A DNA stretch of 64,000 bases, taken from Nematostella vectensis. Its lineage: Eukaryota > Cnidaria > Anthozoa > Actiniaria > Edwardsiidae. A program made the position numbers and the translations under genes. Each line of letters opens with the position of its first letter. The stretch's first letter is position 1. Positions 21,485-32,913 of this stretch are shown piece after piece. Below the pieces are notes generated by a model. That model had not been told where the DNA came from, did not search any database, and saw nothing but the letters and a program-made list of their open reading frames with translations. Location of the stretch: assembly GCF_932526225.1 (NCBI RefSeq), contig NC_064047.1:12224460-12288459 (forward strand), in the 5' to 3' direction.

Positions 21485-22294
21485 TTAGAGGCTGCAGTTG
21501 AGTTTTGCGTAACGAGGTGCCACCAGTACTTCTTGGGGAAATGTCCGGGGCGATAAGGGTGTAAGTACGCAGCTGCGAGGTTTGAGGTATTTGACAAGAG
21601 GGCCAATAAGTGTGAAAGGGGGAAAAACGTACGCGTTTTCCCAGGGTCCGAGGTTTTGCGAGAAAACATTGGTTCCTTCGGCTTTTGCGCATGGGAATGG
21701 AGAGAAGAACCTCAGACGGCGTCCCGATAGGTCGAACATCGCGTTTTCTGGTAGCGACATCAGGTCGACGGTATGGGGCCCAAAAGCTGTTTCGACTGAC
21801 TTCCACGCTTGTGGGCTTAACATGGTGTCTAGATCCGAGAGGGTGCGTGAGGGGGTGTCGGCTGGGTTGGCTTCTGAAGCAATGTACTGTAACGAGATCG
21901 AAAGGTTTTTCCCGGCGGAGATCTCGAAGATATCCTTTATTATGTCCGAGATCTTAAGGGATCTGGAAACCTGTCTGCCCCAGCTGTTAACCAACACGAG
22001 GTTATCTGAAAACACATCTACTCTGGTGTTTCTGTAAGGACCCAGCAAGTTCTTCAGGGTTCCAAGGAGAGCTAGAGCTTCCTTTACGGCGATTGGTCGC
22101 TTTCGCTCGCTTTTGTCCCAATAACCCCTGGTATCCGCTTTAGGCATCCCAGGCACAAAAAGGCAACCGCCCCATGCAAAATTTGAGGCATCTGAGTACA
22201 AATGCACCTGCAGGTGAGTTTCGTCTCTCCATGATAAACATCCCTGCCAATTGTCTAGGAAGCGCCAGCAATACTCAAAAAAATGATTTTTCAA
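21485..22294 (-). mobile_element. DIRS-like RNase H region of RT/RH polyprotein
   Basis: A 269-codon frame. It holds YSDASNFAWGGCL (first Asp), KEALALLGTL (Glu), VFSDNLVLVNSW (Asp) and NPADTPSR (last Asp), which is the RNase H series of DIRS elements. It is followed by the usual post-RH motif HTVDLMSLPENA. The reverse transcriptase palm expected upstream (right) is not found: after 22,300 the sequence turns into non-coding AT-rich DNA. The element is 5'-truncated or interrupted. The 151-codon plus-strand frame at 21582-22037 is a shadow. Confidence 0.82.
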
Positions 22295-22299
22295 TAATT

Positions 22300-23580
22300 T
22301 GTCTATAGACTTATATTTGTCTCCGGATTACAGATTCTTTTTAAAATCGAACGAATATTAAATATTTTATGGATTTTTCCTTATTTTTCTCGGCTTGACC
22401 CCGAAAAACACTACAAAATTTGAACCAAGTATCGCTACCTGCAGCGCGAAAAATAAACAGCGCAGAAACACAACAACACCACAGGAGGCAACCAGGATAT
22501 GTGCTCTCAATATTATTTTAATCTCGGCTTAATCCAGTTAAAATAGAATATTTGACAGATTTCCTCAAATATAGCCTCGCATCCATCATTTTGCACGATC
22601 GTCAAACCGACAAATTGAGGCCTTAAAAGTCGCATCTGGTACATTGCTCTATCGAAAATGGTCATTTTTCCTGAAAAGACAGTCACTTACTTGCCTAGAA
22701 TCTGAAATAAAATTTTGGGGATAATAAAATCCGGAGCGCTGAGAGCGCCAAGAAGATACAACACTTCACAGGTATTTGACCTTTCAACTTGGGCTAACTA
22801 TGACACCAACTGCTGAATTCGCAAGGAAATTTGGCTTTTGCAGAAGCTCCCTCATCGATACAACGCTGAAAACAAATTTGAGTACCAATAAATATGTGTG
22901 TTATTACTTGCATTCTTCGTTGTGCGAGATGATTAAAAAAAACACGTATTTGAGTGATTATTTGAATGGATTATAACTAGTCTTGCGTAATGTTTGTGTC
23001 CAAAGAATTCGTAACATAGATCAAAACAACAAGCTGAGTGGTTTTAAATTTTCCTCACCTCAGCTTGGGAAAGTTCTTGATAGGCATCGTTTTTTTATCA
23101 ATGCTTGTTCCTCTACAAACGCATAAAAACGGCTTGCGATCTCGGAATGTTTTTCGTGGTGTTTCCACGTGACCGGCAGCGCACACAGGAATCCCAAAGT
23201 TTCTCAAACACAATGCAAAAAAAGAAGAGAAAAGAGAAAGAGCAACCAATCAAAAAATCTGATTCCTTATTTTTGAATAGAATAAAATAAATAATCTCCA
23301 ACCGTAAGGATTTCTTGAAATTGTAAGCCATCGAAGTTATCGAATGATGGATTTTATTTCAATGCGGAGCGGAAGTTACACATCTTGTGTGAAATTGAAA
23401 GTTGGTAATAAACAGATAGTTTTTTATACCAGTACCAGGTACGTTCTATGAGTTTTTATACACTGGTTTCTTCCTGCTGTCCGTTTTGCACAGTTTTAAT
23501 GAATATGGCTTTTTGCTCATACTCTCAGTTCGTAGGCGGGGCGTGTTTCGCTAGTCAAGACAACCCTGCCGACAAATAAT
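22300..23580. other. AT-rich unassigned DNA
   Basis: Lies between the DIRS RNase H and the tandem array. No domain is recognised in either strand; the 66-codon frame at 22776-22976 has no family signature. Confidence 0.45.
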
Positions 23581-24370
23581 AGAGAATTTTGAGTAAGTCC
23601 AAATTAGGGCTTGACAAAACAAGCCATGCTACAAGTATACGAAAGCTAGAATAAGTTCAAATTGGGCTTGACAAACAAGCCAACACGAGAGTTGTGAAAG
23701 TAAAAATTAGAGCTAGGCAAACAAAACAAACGAGCATACGAAAATAGTGAAAGTAAAGATTAGAATTTGATGTACAAGCCAACGAGCATACGAGAATAAA
23801 GCAAACATAAGGGCTTTTGACAAACAAGTAATACAAAGTATACGAGAGTTTCAAGTAAGTCAACATTAGAGCTTGACAAACAAGCCAACAAATTTACGAG
23901 AGTTTAGAACGTAAGAAAATTAGGGCTTGACAAACAAGCCAACAAGTGTACCAGATTTTTGAATGAGTCTAAATTAGGGCTTCACAAACAAGCCAAAAAG
24001 TGAACGAAAGTTTTGAATAAGTCCAAATTAGGGCTTCACAAACAAGCCAACAAGTGAACGAAAGTTTTGAATAAAAATTAGGGCTTGACAAATAAGCCAA
24101 CAAATGTAGGAATGTTTTGAATAAGTCCAGATTAGGACTTGACAAACAAGCCAACAAGTGTAAAAGGGTTTTGAATAACTCCAAATTAGGGCTTGACAAA
24201 CAAGCCATGCTACAAGCATATACGAGAGTTATGAATAAGTCCGAATTAGGGCTTGACAAACAAGTCAACAAACGTACGAGAGTTATAAGTAAGTAGACAA
24301 ATACACAAAAAAGCTAGGATAAGTTCGAATTAGGCTTGACAAAAATATATAGCCACTATATGAATAGTAA
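23580..24370. repeat. Degenerate ~58-bp tandem array
   Basis: About 12 diverged units centred on GGGCTTGACAAACAAGCCAA followed by CGAGAGTTTTGAATAAGTCC. The core GGCTTG-ACAAA-CAAGCC is itself an inverted repeat able to form a small hairpin in each unit. Minus-strand frames across it (for example 23969-24271) are repeat artefacts. Confidence 0.8.
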
Positions 24371-24390
24371 CGAAAGGATAATAAAATATT

Positions 24391-24528
24391 TTATGTTAAT
24401 ATCTCGTTTCCCTCGGCTCTCTCTGGCTCGACAGCGGCCGCAGCAACAGGCGGGTCCGCTGGGACGGCAATAGCAGGATCAGCCAAAGCAGCTAATTCTG
24501 CTGCTGGAGGATCGTGTAGGGCAGCCAT
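24391..24528 (-). CDS. Short Ala/Pro-rich frame (45 codons), possibly a gag start
   Basis: A minus-strand frame from ATG at 24528 to TAA at 24391 is very rich in Ala, Pro and acidic residues (begins MAALHDPPAAELAAL). Its GC content is far above its surroundings. Composition and position at the right end of the DIRS-bearing insertion suggest the start of a transposon gag or a displaced exon. No domain is recognised. Confidence 0.25.
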   Translation of the reverse strand: MAALHDPPAAELAALADPAIAVPADPPVAAAAVEPERAEGNEILT

Positions 24529-24857
24529 TTACAGAAGTACAAAAGTCTGAAAATAGAACGAGAAATGCGAGGAAGCGGAAATGTGTATCCGAAATACCTA
24601 CACCAGAAAGTATGGCGCGGCAAAGAAAGTCCTGAAAAAAACTCTAAAATGGACATAAACGTTTGCAGAAGGGCTGAGGCGACGTAGCAAAACATAGGTA
24701 AAGCGAAATCTACTAGCGACTTACCGGCTTACGTATCTTCTCAGTGAAAACGCGAAGATTCGGTGTTAAAATTTCTTAAAATAAGACGAGACTTGTCAAA
24801 GGAATGCTTCTTTAATAAACAAATACCAAGATACACAAAAGGGTTATGCAACCCTCA

Positions 24858-25760
24858 TATTTCGGGACCTTGCGGCATGATTATTCAATAAAAATAGCGG
24901 TGGTACTTGCGGTCTTCTGGACGCATACGCACGTGAAAAACATGTCGGAATCGTCGCCCGCAAGTGCGACCGGTCGCTTCAATAAGCCTGTCGCATCAAT
25001 AAGCCTGGTAGGTCATTATGCAGACTAGGTCCCGCCTCTAGACAGTCGTTCAGACAGATCCCATCATGCATTGCGGCGGAGTCAAACACGATTCTTGGGA
25101 GTGGCTTGTGTGGCGACAAAACCGGGTGATGTGGGAGCAGCATTGCTCGGTATCCACCATCCGTTCCTTATTCGAAAGTTTGTGCGCAAACCATTTCTCG
25201 ACATACGCGCTGATTGCCTTACTGTATCCATCCGAATCTCTCTGAAGGCGGCGCTCAACTGACTCCAGGCGTCTCAAGGCTGTGATGTAGTTGTCGGGTA
25301 ACAGCGGACGATTTGGCTTCCACAAGAGCACTAACTTGTAACCCGAATCTTTCCGTTTACACGACTCGTTCAGTACATCCAGGACTCTCTGCTCGCTTCG
25401 ACTGTAAGGCGGCGATTCATCGACGCGAACACCAAATGTGTCTATATCCAAGAACATGCGCAGTTTGTGATTTGCATCGTCTTCGGCTTCTGATACGCGC
25501 GCGCGGAGTATGCGCTTCCCCCACCGCTGGATGTCGAAACTGGGCCGGCGATAACCCATCCCAGCGGAGTTTTTTCAGCATTCGGTTCAGTGACCCCACC
25601 CTGACTTCTGACTTCCGATGGGGCCATTAACGCTCAAAGCAATTGTATCAAGGCCTAACAAAACATCAACTGTCTCATAGCCGTGTTCTCTACTGGGACG
25701 TCGCGCAGGTGTGCATAGCGTCGCTTAACTTCTGACCAATTAACAGCGTCAACGGGCGCG
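24858..25760 (-). mobile_element. BEL/Pao protease-RT region, degraded
   Basis: The minus strand from about 25,750 shows the C-terminal part of the Pao aspartic protease (YAHLRDVP, VLLGLDTIAL) and then the protease-RT linker TPLGWVIAGP. RT N-terminal motifs follow: YKLVLLWKPNRPLLPDNY and LRRLESVERRLQRD (25050-25559), VFDSAA and LNDCLEAGPSLHNDLPG, then VALAGD near 24,950. Several frameshifts are needed. The reading stops at about 24,858 where the 5.2-kb insertion begins. Confidence 0.78.
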
Positions 25761-26211
25761 CAGATACTTTTCATTGTCCATGCGCACACAGTTTCTTTAA
25801 TAGTAGACCACAGAATGGTTGGTGCGCGCGCTCTGACTTGGCTGTGATACTAGCCCCCCCCCCCCCCCCCTACTGTGCCAACGGTTAGGTTTTGCCGAGG
25901 ACCTGAGACCCCCAGTTGTTACGCAAACCCCGTTCTTATAAGGGTGGTTTCGCTCCCTGAATTCAAAAGCACTAATCCCATGATCACTTGCCCTTAGCCG
26001 CTTACAAATGGAACTGCAACAGTTTTCAGCGCTATTTTAGTATTTACGCTATTTGCTTGTGCTTTGCCACAGTGTACCCCCTTGTTCATTTGGGGCAACT
26101 CTATTATCAGTGGTTTTTGGGTATCTCTGGATTGGGTTACATGTTACACTTGGGGATTAAAGATGTGCAAAAGTTAATGGTGCCCCCTCTCACAACTATC
26201 CGCCCCACAAT

Positions 26212-26412
26212 TCATTGACCTTGAGCAATTCCGTCGCTGATGACCCCCCCCCCCCTGAGACATCCAAAACAGACTTTCTTCTCTTTAACAATGTTCCAGC
26301 GTTCATTTACTGGTGCAGCAAATAAAACAGGACATTTCACTTCACTGTGCTCCTTACTACAAAGAGCACACTTTTTCGGCTGCTGCTGCTGCGATTTTAC
26401 TCCTGCGTGCAT
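26212..26412 (-). mobile_element. BEL/Pao gag zinc-knuckle region
   Basis: The frame contains CALCSKEHSEVKCPVLF, then ERWNIVKEKKVCFGCL, the CxxC-H-C plus C..C pattern of BEL/Pao Gag that ends in LCFxCLxxGH. A 12-C tract (26244-26255) sits exactly where the final GH motif should be read and breaks the frame. Confidence 0.72.
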
Positions 26413-27143
26413 AATCTGATACCTCTGGCGGCTTCTCTGCGGGCGTGATTGTTGTGGTTGGGACGCCCTCTTGCTAGGTTCTACCCATTAATTACAGCCT
26501 TCGAGCATGCGCTGTGTCTTTTCTCTTCTCGCCCATTCTACAAGACCCTTTACATCTTCATGTAAATCCTAACTTTCTATTCGCCTCACCCACTCATCCC
26601 TCTCTTTTGTGGGTAATTTACGGGCTAATTGTGTACACTCTTAAACTCATGACTGAAACTGGGTTGATCTAGTGCAAATACAGCGGCCTGTAGCGCATCT
26701 GCAAATTCCTAAAACCCTTACGGTTTCGCTCTTTAATGGGTGGCCAGTCAGTAATTCTATTCAAATTTGCCTCCACAACATCAATAGGATCCCCATGGCT
26801 CTCACTCAACAACTTCACGGCTCTGGCATAGTCCCCGGGGACCCTGGTCAGACATTAGATCACTCCCCTTACTTGATCTTTAGAGAGTTATTAAGGTGTG
26901 CATCACTGAGGAATTAATTATTATGGACTTAAGGGCTGAAGCTTTACCAATAATAAGGCCACTTATCTCGGCCACCATCCAATATTTGGACTTGGACCCC
27001 TTTCAACCCACTCTTGATGCTAATCCCTGACTCAATTTGAGGGTTGCTATCCTTTCTGTTTGAAGCACCGGACTCATGTTTTAATACATTCAAGTATTCA
27101 AACACCTAAACTAATGTTTCGGTGAAACAGCTTCTAATTCTTC

Positions 27144-27392
27144 TTACCCTAATCCGTCAGTTTCTATTAATCCGGGGTCAATTTGCTCTAATTTTTTCGT
27201 TACCTCCCTCGATTTTGTTCTGGCTTCTTTAAGGTTTTTGACGAATTGACGGATCTTCGCTTCGCTACCTTTCTTTGCCACGAGTTCTTTCGCTCGATTT
27301 GCATTTCTAGTGGCAGTCGACTTCGCCACTTTCCGTTTTGCTGGACACATCTCCTCTTCCGAGATGTCTCTGGCATCTTGTATATCCGGCAC
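27144..27392 (-). mobile_element. BEL/Pao gag N-terminal fragment
   Basis: Minus-strand frame of 82 codons, highly charged and probably helical (RNANRAKELVAKKGSEAKIR, KSREVTKKLEQID). It lies upstream of the zinc-knuckle fragment in element orientation. Position and composition fit the N-terminus of Pao Gag; the family match is weak. No flanking LTR could be recognised to the right. Confidence 0.5.
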
Positions 27393-27929
27393 GAAGGACC
27401 AGCTCTGTTATGGAAGGCGGCTAAAGGTTTATTGTGTGATTGTTCTGACAGCCAAAGAACTCATAAACTCCTATTTTCGTCACAAAATGGCGATTCCCTC
27501 AGTCCAAAAGTTTTCCAACTAGTTCACTGTTCTCGCACGGCCTTTTCACAGGCATCCCGCGTACTGTTACAAACAATAACAACAAGTAAAAATACCAAAA
27601 CGTTACAAATAATTGTTCATAACATTGCACCGGCAAATCCAAAAGAGAAAACCATCAATGGACAAAAAACAGTTCTGCAAAGAACTTGAGCCAAAGCCAA
27701 TAATTTTTGCGTAGATATATTGCTTCTTTACACGCAATCAGTTAGAAGATGAGCCCATTTCTGCATTTATGCTTAACTAGCAACTACATATTAATTTCGC
27801 CAATTTTTGAACGAGTCATAAGGTACAGGTTGGTTTGTGACCTCCGTAACGAAGCAATTCGGAAGAAAATTGTGACTGAAGTAGATCTGACTCTCTAAAG
27901 CCCAGAATATTGCTGTAAATCTAGAAACA

Positions 27930-29140
27930 GCAGCTAAAGATGCCGCTGCAATTGGTCAGCGTAATATGCCAATCAACAAGCTCCAGTCCAAAGACAGGTC
28001 TCATCACAGTAAACCTAAGGGGGGGGGGGAGGAGAGTTGTTACAGATGTGGTAGCAAATCGCACCTGTCAGACAAGTGCAGATTTAAAGAGTAATTCTGC
28101 CACAGTTGCAATAAGAGAGGGCATATTTCAAAGGCATGTCGCTCGGGACATCAAGAGAAAAATTCTAGTAGGAAAGTCCACTCTGTGAATCCAAGCGGGA
28201 TGACTGTGAGGGAGAGAAATGTCCAGACAAGGAAGCTGTGATGACAATGCAATAATGGATCATTTAACAAAACACAGTGATGCTGATGTTGATGTTACAA
28301 TTATTCCAGCTACAGCCGTTGCACGCATACAGCACTTGGGCAGTTTTCTTGAGTGGTTTAGACTACACCATTGTATACAAAAACACTAGCAGTCACGGCA
28401 ATGCAGACGGATTGTCTAGGCTACCACTTTAGACAACTGAGAGATGATAACGAGTATGATACTGTCGGTATGTTTCATATGAGTCAGGTTCATGACTTAC
28501 CAGTGTCCGCAGAAGAAATCAAGAATGAGACGCGTCGAGACCCTGTGCTGTCCCAAGTACTACAAGCAGCTATCGACGGTTGGTCACCACGACTTAGTGA
28601 GGTTAGTGAGCTACAGCCATATTGGAACTTTGGACATGAACTTTCTATCCATGAAGAATGTTTGTGGTGGGGAATCAGAGTAATTGTACCACCAAAGCTT
28701 AGAGACTGAGTCTTCTAATGGACTCGCGGAGTGGTTCGTGCAGACATTTAAGAAGGGCATCTCCGTGTTCAAAGAGAAAGTTTCACTACAAACAAAGGGT
28801 GATAACTTGTTACCAGCTTATCGCAATGTTCCTCGTGAAACCACAGGGCAGCCTCCTGCTGTACTGCCAATGGATCGAATATTGAGGTCAAGGATAGATT
28901 CCCTCAAGCCTGATGTGCGAAAGACTGTAGAAAAAAAAACAAGAGGCTGCACCTTAAAGAAGGAAGGGAAAGGGGAGACTTAATTGAAGGTCAGACTGTA
29001 CTAGCTAGGAACTACTCTACAGGACCTAAGTGGTTGCCAGGGGTTATAGATAGACAGACTGGTCCAGTGTCTTATAAAGTTAAGGTCTACAAGGAGGATA
29101 TACTCATTCGCTTCTCATCTCTGCTTGCGGCGATCCCATC
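27930..29140 (+). mobile_element. Ty3/gypsy retrotransposon, internally deleted
   Basis: Plus-strand relic. Two CCHC zinc knuckles (CYRCGSKSHLSDKC, CHSCNKRGHISKAC, about 28,035-28,140) are followed almost directly by the end of RNase H (about 28,395-28,420), the pre-integrase region (28,430-28,709) and then the C-terminal integrase (NGLAEWFVQTFKKG, LLPAYRNVPRETTG, about 28,710-28,880). The chromodomain-side module GPKWLPGVIDRQTGPVSYKV ends it near 29,090. Protease, RT and the integrase DDE core are missing, which shows two internal deletions. An 11-G tract and an in-frame TAA lie around the knuckles. Confidence 0.8.
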
Positions 29141-29275
29141 TCGAGCTCCTAGCACCACTACAAAAGATACACTTCTTCTTTGATCTCCTAGCACACTTAC
29201 ACCACCACACAAGATAAACTTCATCTTTGAGCTCCCAGCACACTACACCACCACACAAGATAAACTTCATCTTTT
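29141..29275. repeat. Short tandem repeat, ~53-bp unit x ~2.5
   Basis: Direct repeats of a unit containing CCAGCACACTACACCACCAC and AAGATAAACTTCATCTTTGA, at the right end of the gypsy relic. Confidence 0.7.
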
Positions 29276-30300
29276 TAACGTCCATTCACTGTCACGGCCA
29301 TCCCTTCTCATTGGCGTCTTCGCAGTGTCCTGGTGACTTTAGACTTTGTTTCCGCCCATTTGCTTCAATTTGCTGGCATCGTTGTGTTCAAGTGCCGACC
29401 TTACGAGCTGTGACCTAAACACAGTGAGAAATTGGACTCCCCTGCGAGATGCCCGAAAGCCGTGGATTTCATTTCTTACGGAGATTCTAAGCACTAAAGT
29501 CAGAACGGGGAAATTACTTACCTTGTACTCATACTCATTTGGTTTCGGTTGCACGATGGCGGTAAAGTATAGTTGAGTTAATTTTGTATCCAATATTTGC
29601 GGGGCTTGCCGTGTTTTTTCATGTTTTTACAGTCTGTTTTGCGATGGGTTGGACATCGCAACATGTGTCATTTCAATTTTCATGTTGAGCGACTGGTTTG
29701 GGACCTCGCCATTAATTTTCTTATAATTCTATTCCATCCAGGGCGACGGTTTTGGACCTCGCAAAAACATTACAACCTTTCACATTGGGCGACTGGTTTG
29801 TCATTGATGTTACATTTGGTTGTCATGTGTTCGTTCATGGTGGTGTTTCGTTCATGAGATATGAATATTTTTGTTTTTAATGACATCGGAATATCTTTTG
29901 AAACTTGTATTTAACTGGTATGGATTGCGGTCTCTTACGCTGCCATTTTCTTGTTCTTGTATATTTCTGTTTTAAACACAAATACCCATACACTCTTTTT
30001 TATAAGAACGCCCAGCCTGAGATTTCACCAAGTCGAATAAGAACATGCTAAGAACATGCTGAGGCTCAGATAGCAGACAATTGTTTTCTTTTTTATTCCT
30101 GATTCTTTCTAAAATGCTGAATGAAATTGTGCTCATAGGGGGCACCCCCTCATAGTAACAACCTTATTATTACTATTGATCATTACTGTGATTCTCTTTC
30201 TAATCATTCATTGGGTATTATAAAATTTAAGAACATCGTTAACAACATATTCAGCCTTAAAATGTCCCAAACGCCACAACAAATCCCCTTGCCGGAACAA
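29276..30300. other. Intergenic; no gene recognised
   Basis: No domain-bearing frame. Two weakly similar ~75-bp stretches around 29,680-29,830 (GCGACTGGTTTG) suggest an old duplication. Confidence 0.45.
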
Positions 30301-30312
30301 ATCTACTGTTAC

Positions 30313-30516
30313 AACGCCGCTGTTTTTTCTGTTTTGTTTAGCAGTTTAGTTTGTTATTATGTCATTTCTGAGCCCGCCTTGCGTGACAGAGGGCGGCGGT
30401 CTGAGTGACTGCGTGGGGGACTAGGGTCTGGATTCCTTTGCGTCTTTCCCGAAGGGTTGAGCAGACGCTTCCATTGTAAGTTGAGATTAGTCTGAGAAGA
30501 TTTCGACTAGAAACAG
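30313..30516 (+). promoter_or_regulatory. Putative promoter end and 5' non-coding exon of the TRIM-TLDc gene
   Basis: About 180 bp here are nearly identical to 60,605-60,797, upstream of the second TRIM copy, while the DNA between these and the coding exons has diverged. The conserved block ends in CTAGAAACAG|GTATTTAT, a good splice donor after 30516. Conservation plus a donor argues for a transcribed leader exon and adjacent promoter. No TATA box was identified with confidence. Confidence 0.55.
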
Positions 30517-31199
30517 GTATTTATATCGCGTATTTACACCCTATTTTAACTATTAACTGTTCCTTTATGTGTTATTCGGGAAATTCGAAAGGTATTTAAG
30601 GCGTTTTAGAGAGAAAATATACTTTTTTTTCCAAACCTTGTATTTCGCATATTAATTGGCAATCTATATTTGATATTTATGTGTTATCTCACCCAATGTC
30701 TTGAGCTGTCAATGTAACAAAGCTGTACATCAAAGATTGGTACAGCTAGTTTTAAAAGAAACGCTTACTCAAGATGAATCTTTTAGGCAATGATAAACCT
30801 CATAGCCAAATATAATTGATGTGTTTATCTGGTCATTTCAAACGGATAGGTCCATAGCAATAAACTGACAAATACAAAAGACCCGCGGGATCTAAAGTGC
30901 TAGTACAAAGCAACGCAGGATGCCTACATATTGTAACATTTTTTTCCAATACAAGAAGCATTTTGCGAAGTCTTTTACACTTGGAGTTTTAAAACTAATG
31001 TATTCTGATATTTGAGGCATCCCTTGTCAAACATTCCATTTATTTTTTACCCTTGGGTGCTCCCATGATTCAAATGATAGACCAAGCGTGAAGGTACAAA
31101 CAGTCATTTTGCCAATGTTGAAAATTCCATAGATTTATCTTCCCATAAAATAGCTTAATCCAAGTATCTGTTATGATCTATTCTTGTTGTCATTACTAG

Positions 31200-32240
31200 C
31201 ATTTTATTTACAAGGACAATATTGTTTTTTTGTGTTTGGGATCGGGTATTCGTACCTAGCAGGGGCCTAATAGGGTGTGAGGGTGCAGTAGGTATGATAA
31301 TTAGTATGGTGATGTAGGAGGGTGGTGGAAATAGGCTTGTGAGATAGTGTAGAGTGGTTATGGTGTGTAGATTAAAGTAGTGATGAAGAGGGTTATGGTG
31401 TAAATGATGGTGATAATTTTAGTGTGATGAGAGGTGGTTGTGTAGGATTAGGTGAAATGTGATTAATGATTGTGTAATTGGAGTGTGAGAAGTGAGAGAG
31501 AGAGGTCATGGGGTTATTAAGAAACGTGGGGGTGGTTAAGATTATGGATTATAAGATAACGAGTAAAGGTTGTTTAGGAAATGGGGTATCCAAAAATAGT
31601 AAAGAGAGTTGTGAATGAGGGATTATTGTGTTGAGTGGAGGAGGTAATGTAGTAGATATGGTATTATGTGGGGATTAAAACAGTTGTGACCGGTTAATGG
31701 TGGCGAGTGTTTATGTTGCGGATATGTGAGAAGGTGATGTAGAAATTAGTGAAATCTAATAAATGAAGAGTGTAATTAATGTTGAATGGAAGGATATTGT
31801 GACATGAATATGTAGTGTAGGTTAAAATGTTTGTGATATGTAGGTGTGAAAAAATAGCATATAAGTAAAGAATTTTTTTTTATTAATTGTTGAGAGAAAA
31901 TGTAGTTAGCAGTAACTGAGGTGCGTATAGTGAGGGTGGAGGTATGCATCTAATGGGGTATCTAGTTGCGGTATGATTGGCAGGTGAAATTAAACAAATA
32001 ATAGAGGTAGAATGAGTGTTGCGAAAATGCTGATAACAAAATAAAAGCGCTGTTATACGATGAAAGGAAACAATGGTGAAAATGGCTAGCACTGTGTGTA
32101 GAATCGGTAAAGTGAGGGCACAGCCCTAGCCACCAACCTCATAACACACCGCACCCCCACACCCCCACCACACCACACTGCACCTCACCTCCCAGCTCTC
32201 CTCCCCACACCTACCACAGAACGTGCCCTACTACCCACAC
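31200..32240. other. Strand-asymmetric block: C-poor, then G-poor
   Basis: From about 31,260 to 32,090 the plus strand is almost free of C (G, T and A only). From about 32,120 on it is almost free of G. The switch at about 32,110 is abrupt. No protein family is recognised in 31,260-32,090 on either strand. The G-poor side runs into a Penelope-like RT fragment, so the C-poor side may be an unrecognisable inverted part of a similar element. Confidence 0.6.
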
Positions 32241-32242
32241 CA

Positions 32243-32690
32243 ATGGCTACATACTACATACAACCCACAGACAACTCAACGACACCAATTATTATTCTGC
32301 CGTCTCCCATGACCACATACTCTCACAAGACATTTCCCTGTACACCCATCAATTGTTTCAAGACAACATTATCGATGAGCACACTCATGATTTCCTACTC
32401 CCCCACACACCCCTGTTCTACATATTACCCAAAATTCACAAACTCAACACCCCTGGCCGCCCAATCATCTCAGGCTGCCAATCGTCCACCGAAAAACTCT
32501 CAATCTTTCTTGACCACTACCTCAAGAAATTTGTACCCCACATCCCGTCCTACATCAAGGATACCACACACTTTCTACAAACAGTCCTCTCCCTCCCCAC
32601 ACCACTACCAGACACATGTTTTCTTGTCACAATTGATGTCACCTCACTCTGCTACAACATCCCACATGAGGTGTTTGGGGTTGCAAACTT
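32243..32690 (+). mobile_element. Penelope-like element reverse transcriptase fragment
   Basis: The frame at 32353-32697 contains FYILPKIHKLNTPGRPIISG, IFLDHYLKKFVPHIPSYIKD and LVTIDVTSLCYNIP. These are RT motifs of Penelope-like elements (PKIHK..PGRPI..., SYIKDT, DVTSLYTNIP with the first catalytic Asp). The fragment stops after NIPHEV at about 32,680, where sequence shared with the second TRIM locus (62,484 on) resumes. The element is truncated; the downstream catalytic DD motif and GIY-YIG domain are absent. The longer frame at 32243-32770 is an overlapping shadow. Confidence 0.75.
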
Positions 32691-32785
32691 CACATGAGAA
32701 ATGTGAATGTCTCTGCTTTGTGGTTATTGAAATGAGTAGAAAACGAATAACTCGTTTTCTTATGCTCTAATTGTTTTGTGTGAAA

Positions 32786-32808
32786 ATGGCAACATCCGCC
32801 AGCGAAAA
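32786..32808 (+). pseudogene. Decoy duplicate of the RING exon start
   Basis: ATGGCAACATCCGCCAGC at 32788 repeats the true start at 32916, preceded in both places by TTTTCTTATGCTCT and a T-rich stretch. After six codons the upstream copy runs into unrelated DNA with stops. A ~130-bp local duplication truncated inside the exon explains it. Confidence 0.75.
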
Positions 32809-32913
32809 TAAAGAAATAAGAGAATAAGAGATATATTGTTTGTGTTTGTACTGCTGATATGAGTAGCAATGGAATAACCATTTTCTTATGCTCTTCTAGT
32901 TTTTTTCTTGAAG

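Larger units (their letters stand above)
19616..24857. mobile_element. ~5.2-kb insertion inside the BEL/Pao RT (contains a DIRS-like element)
   Basis: The BEL/Pao RT reading ends at about 24,858 in PQGPEI and resumes at about 19,615 in YEMNCLVFGHK; these are adjacent in the family. Everything between is therefore inserted. The hexamer TATGAG (minus strand) is present on both sides and could be a target-site duplication. Contents: DIRS-like tyrosine recombinase and RNase H (about 19,975-22,294), unassigned AT-rich DNA, a ~58-bp degenerate tandem array and an Ala/Pro-rich short frame. DIRS elements normally leave no target duplication, so more than one insertion may be involved. Confidence 0.65.

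Noticed and set aside
21582..22037. 151-codon plus-strand frame
   Set aside because: Shadow of the DIRS RNase H on the minus strand, where the catalytic motifs lie.
29339..29593. Overlapping 76- and 84-codon frames on both strands
   Set aside because: No domain or coding bias could be recognised, and the two frames overlap on opposite strands.
32243..32770. 175-codon Ser/Thr/Pro-rich frame
   Set aside because: Overlapping shadow of the Penelope-like RT frame; its open length comes from the G-poor composition.
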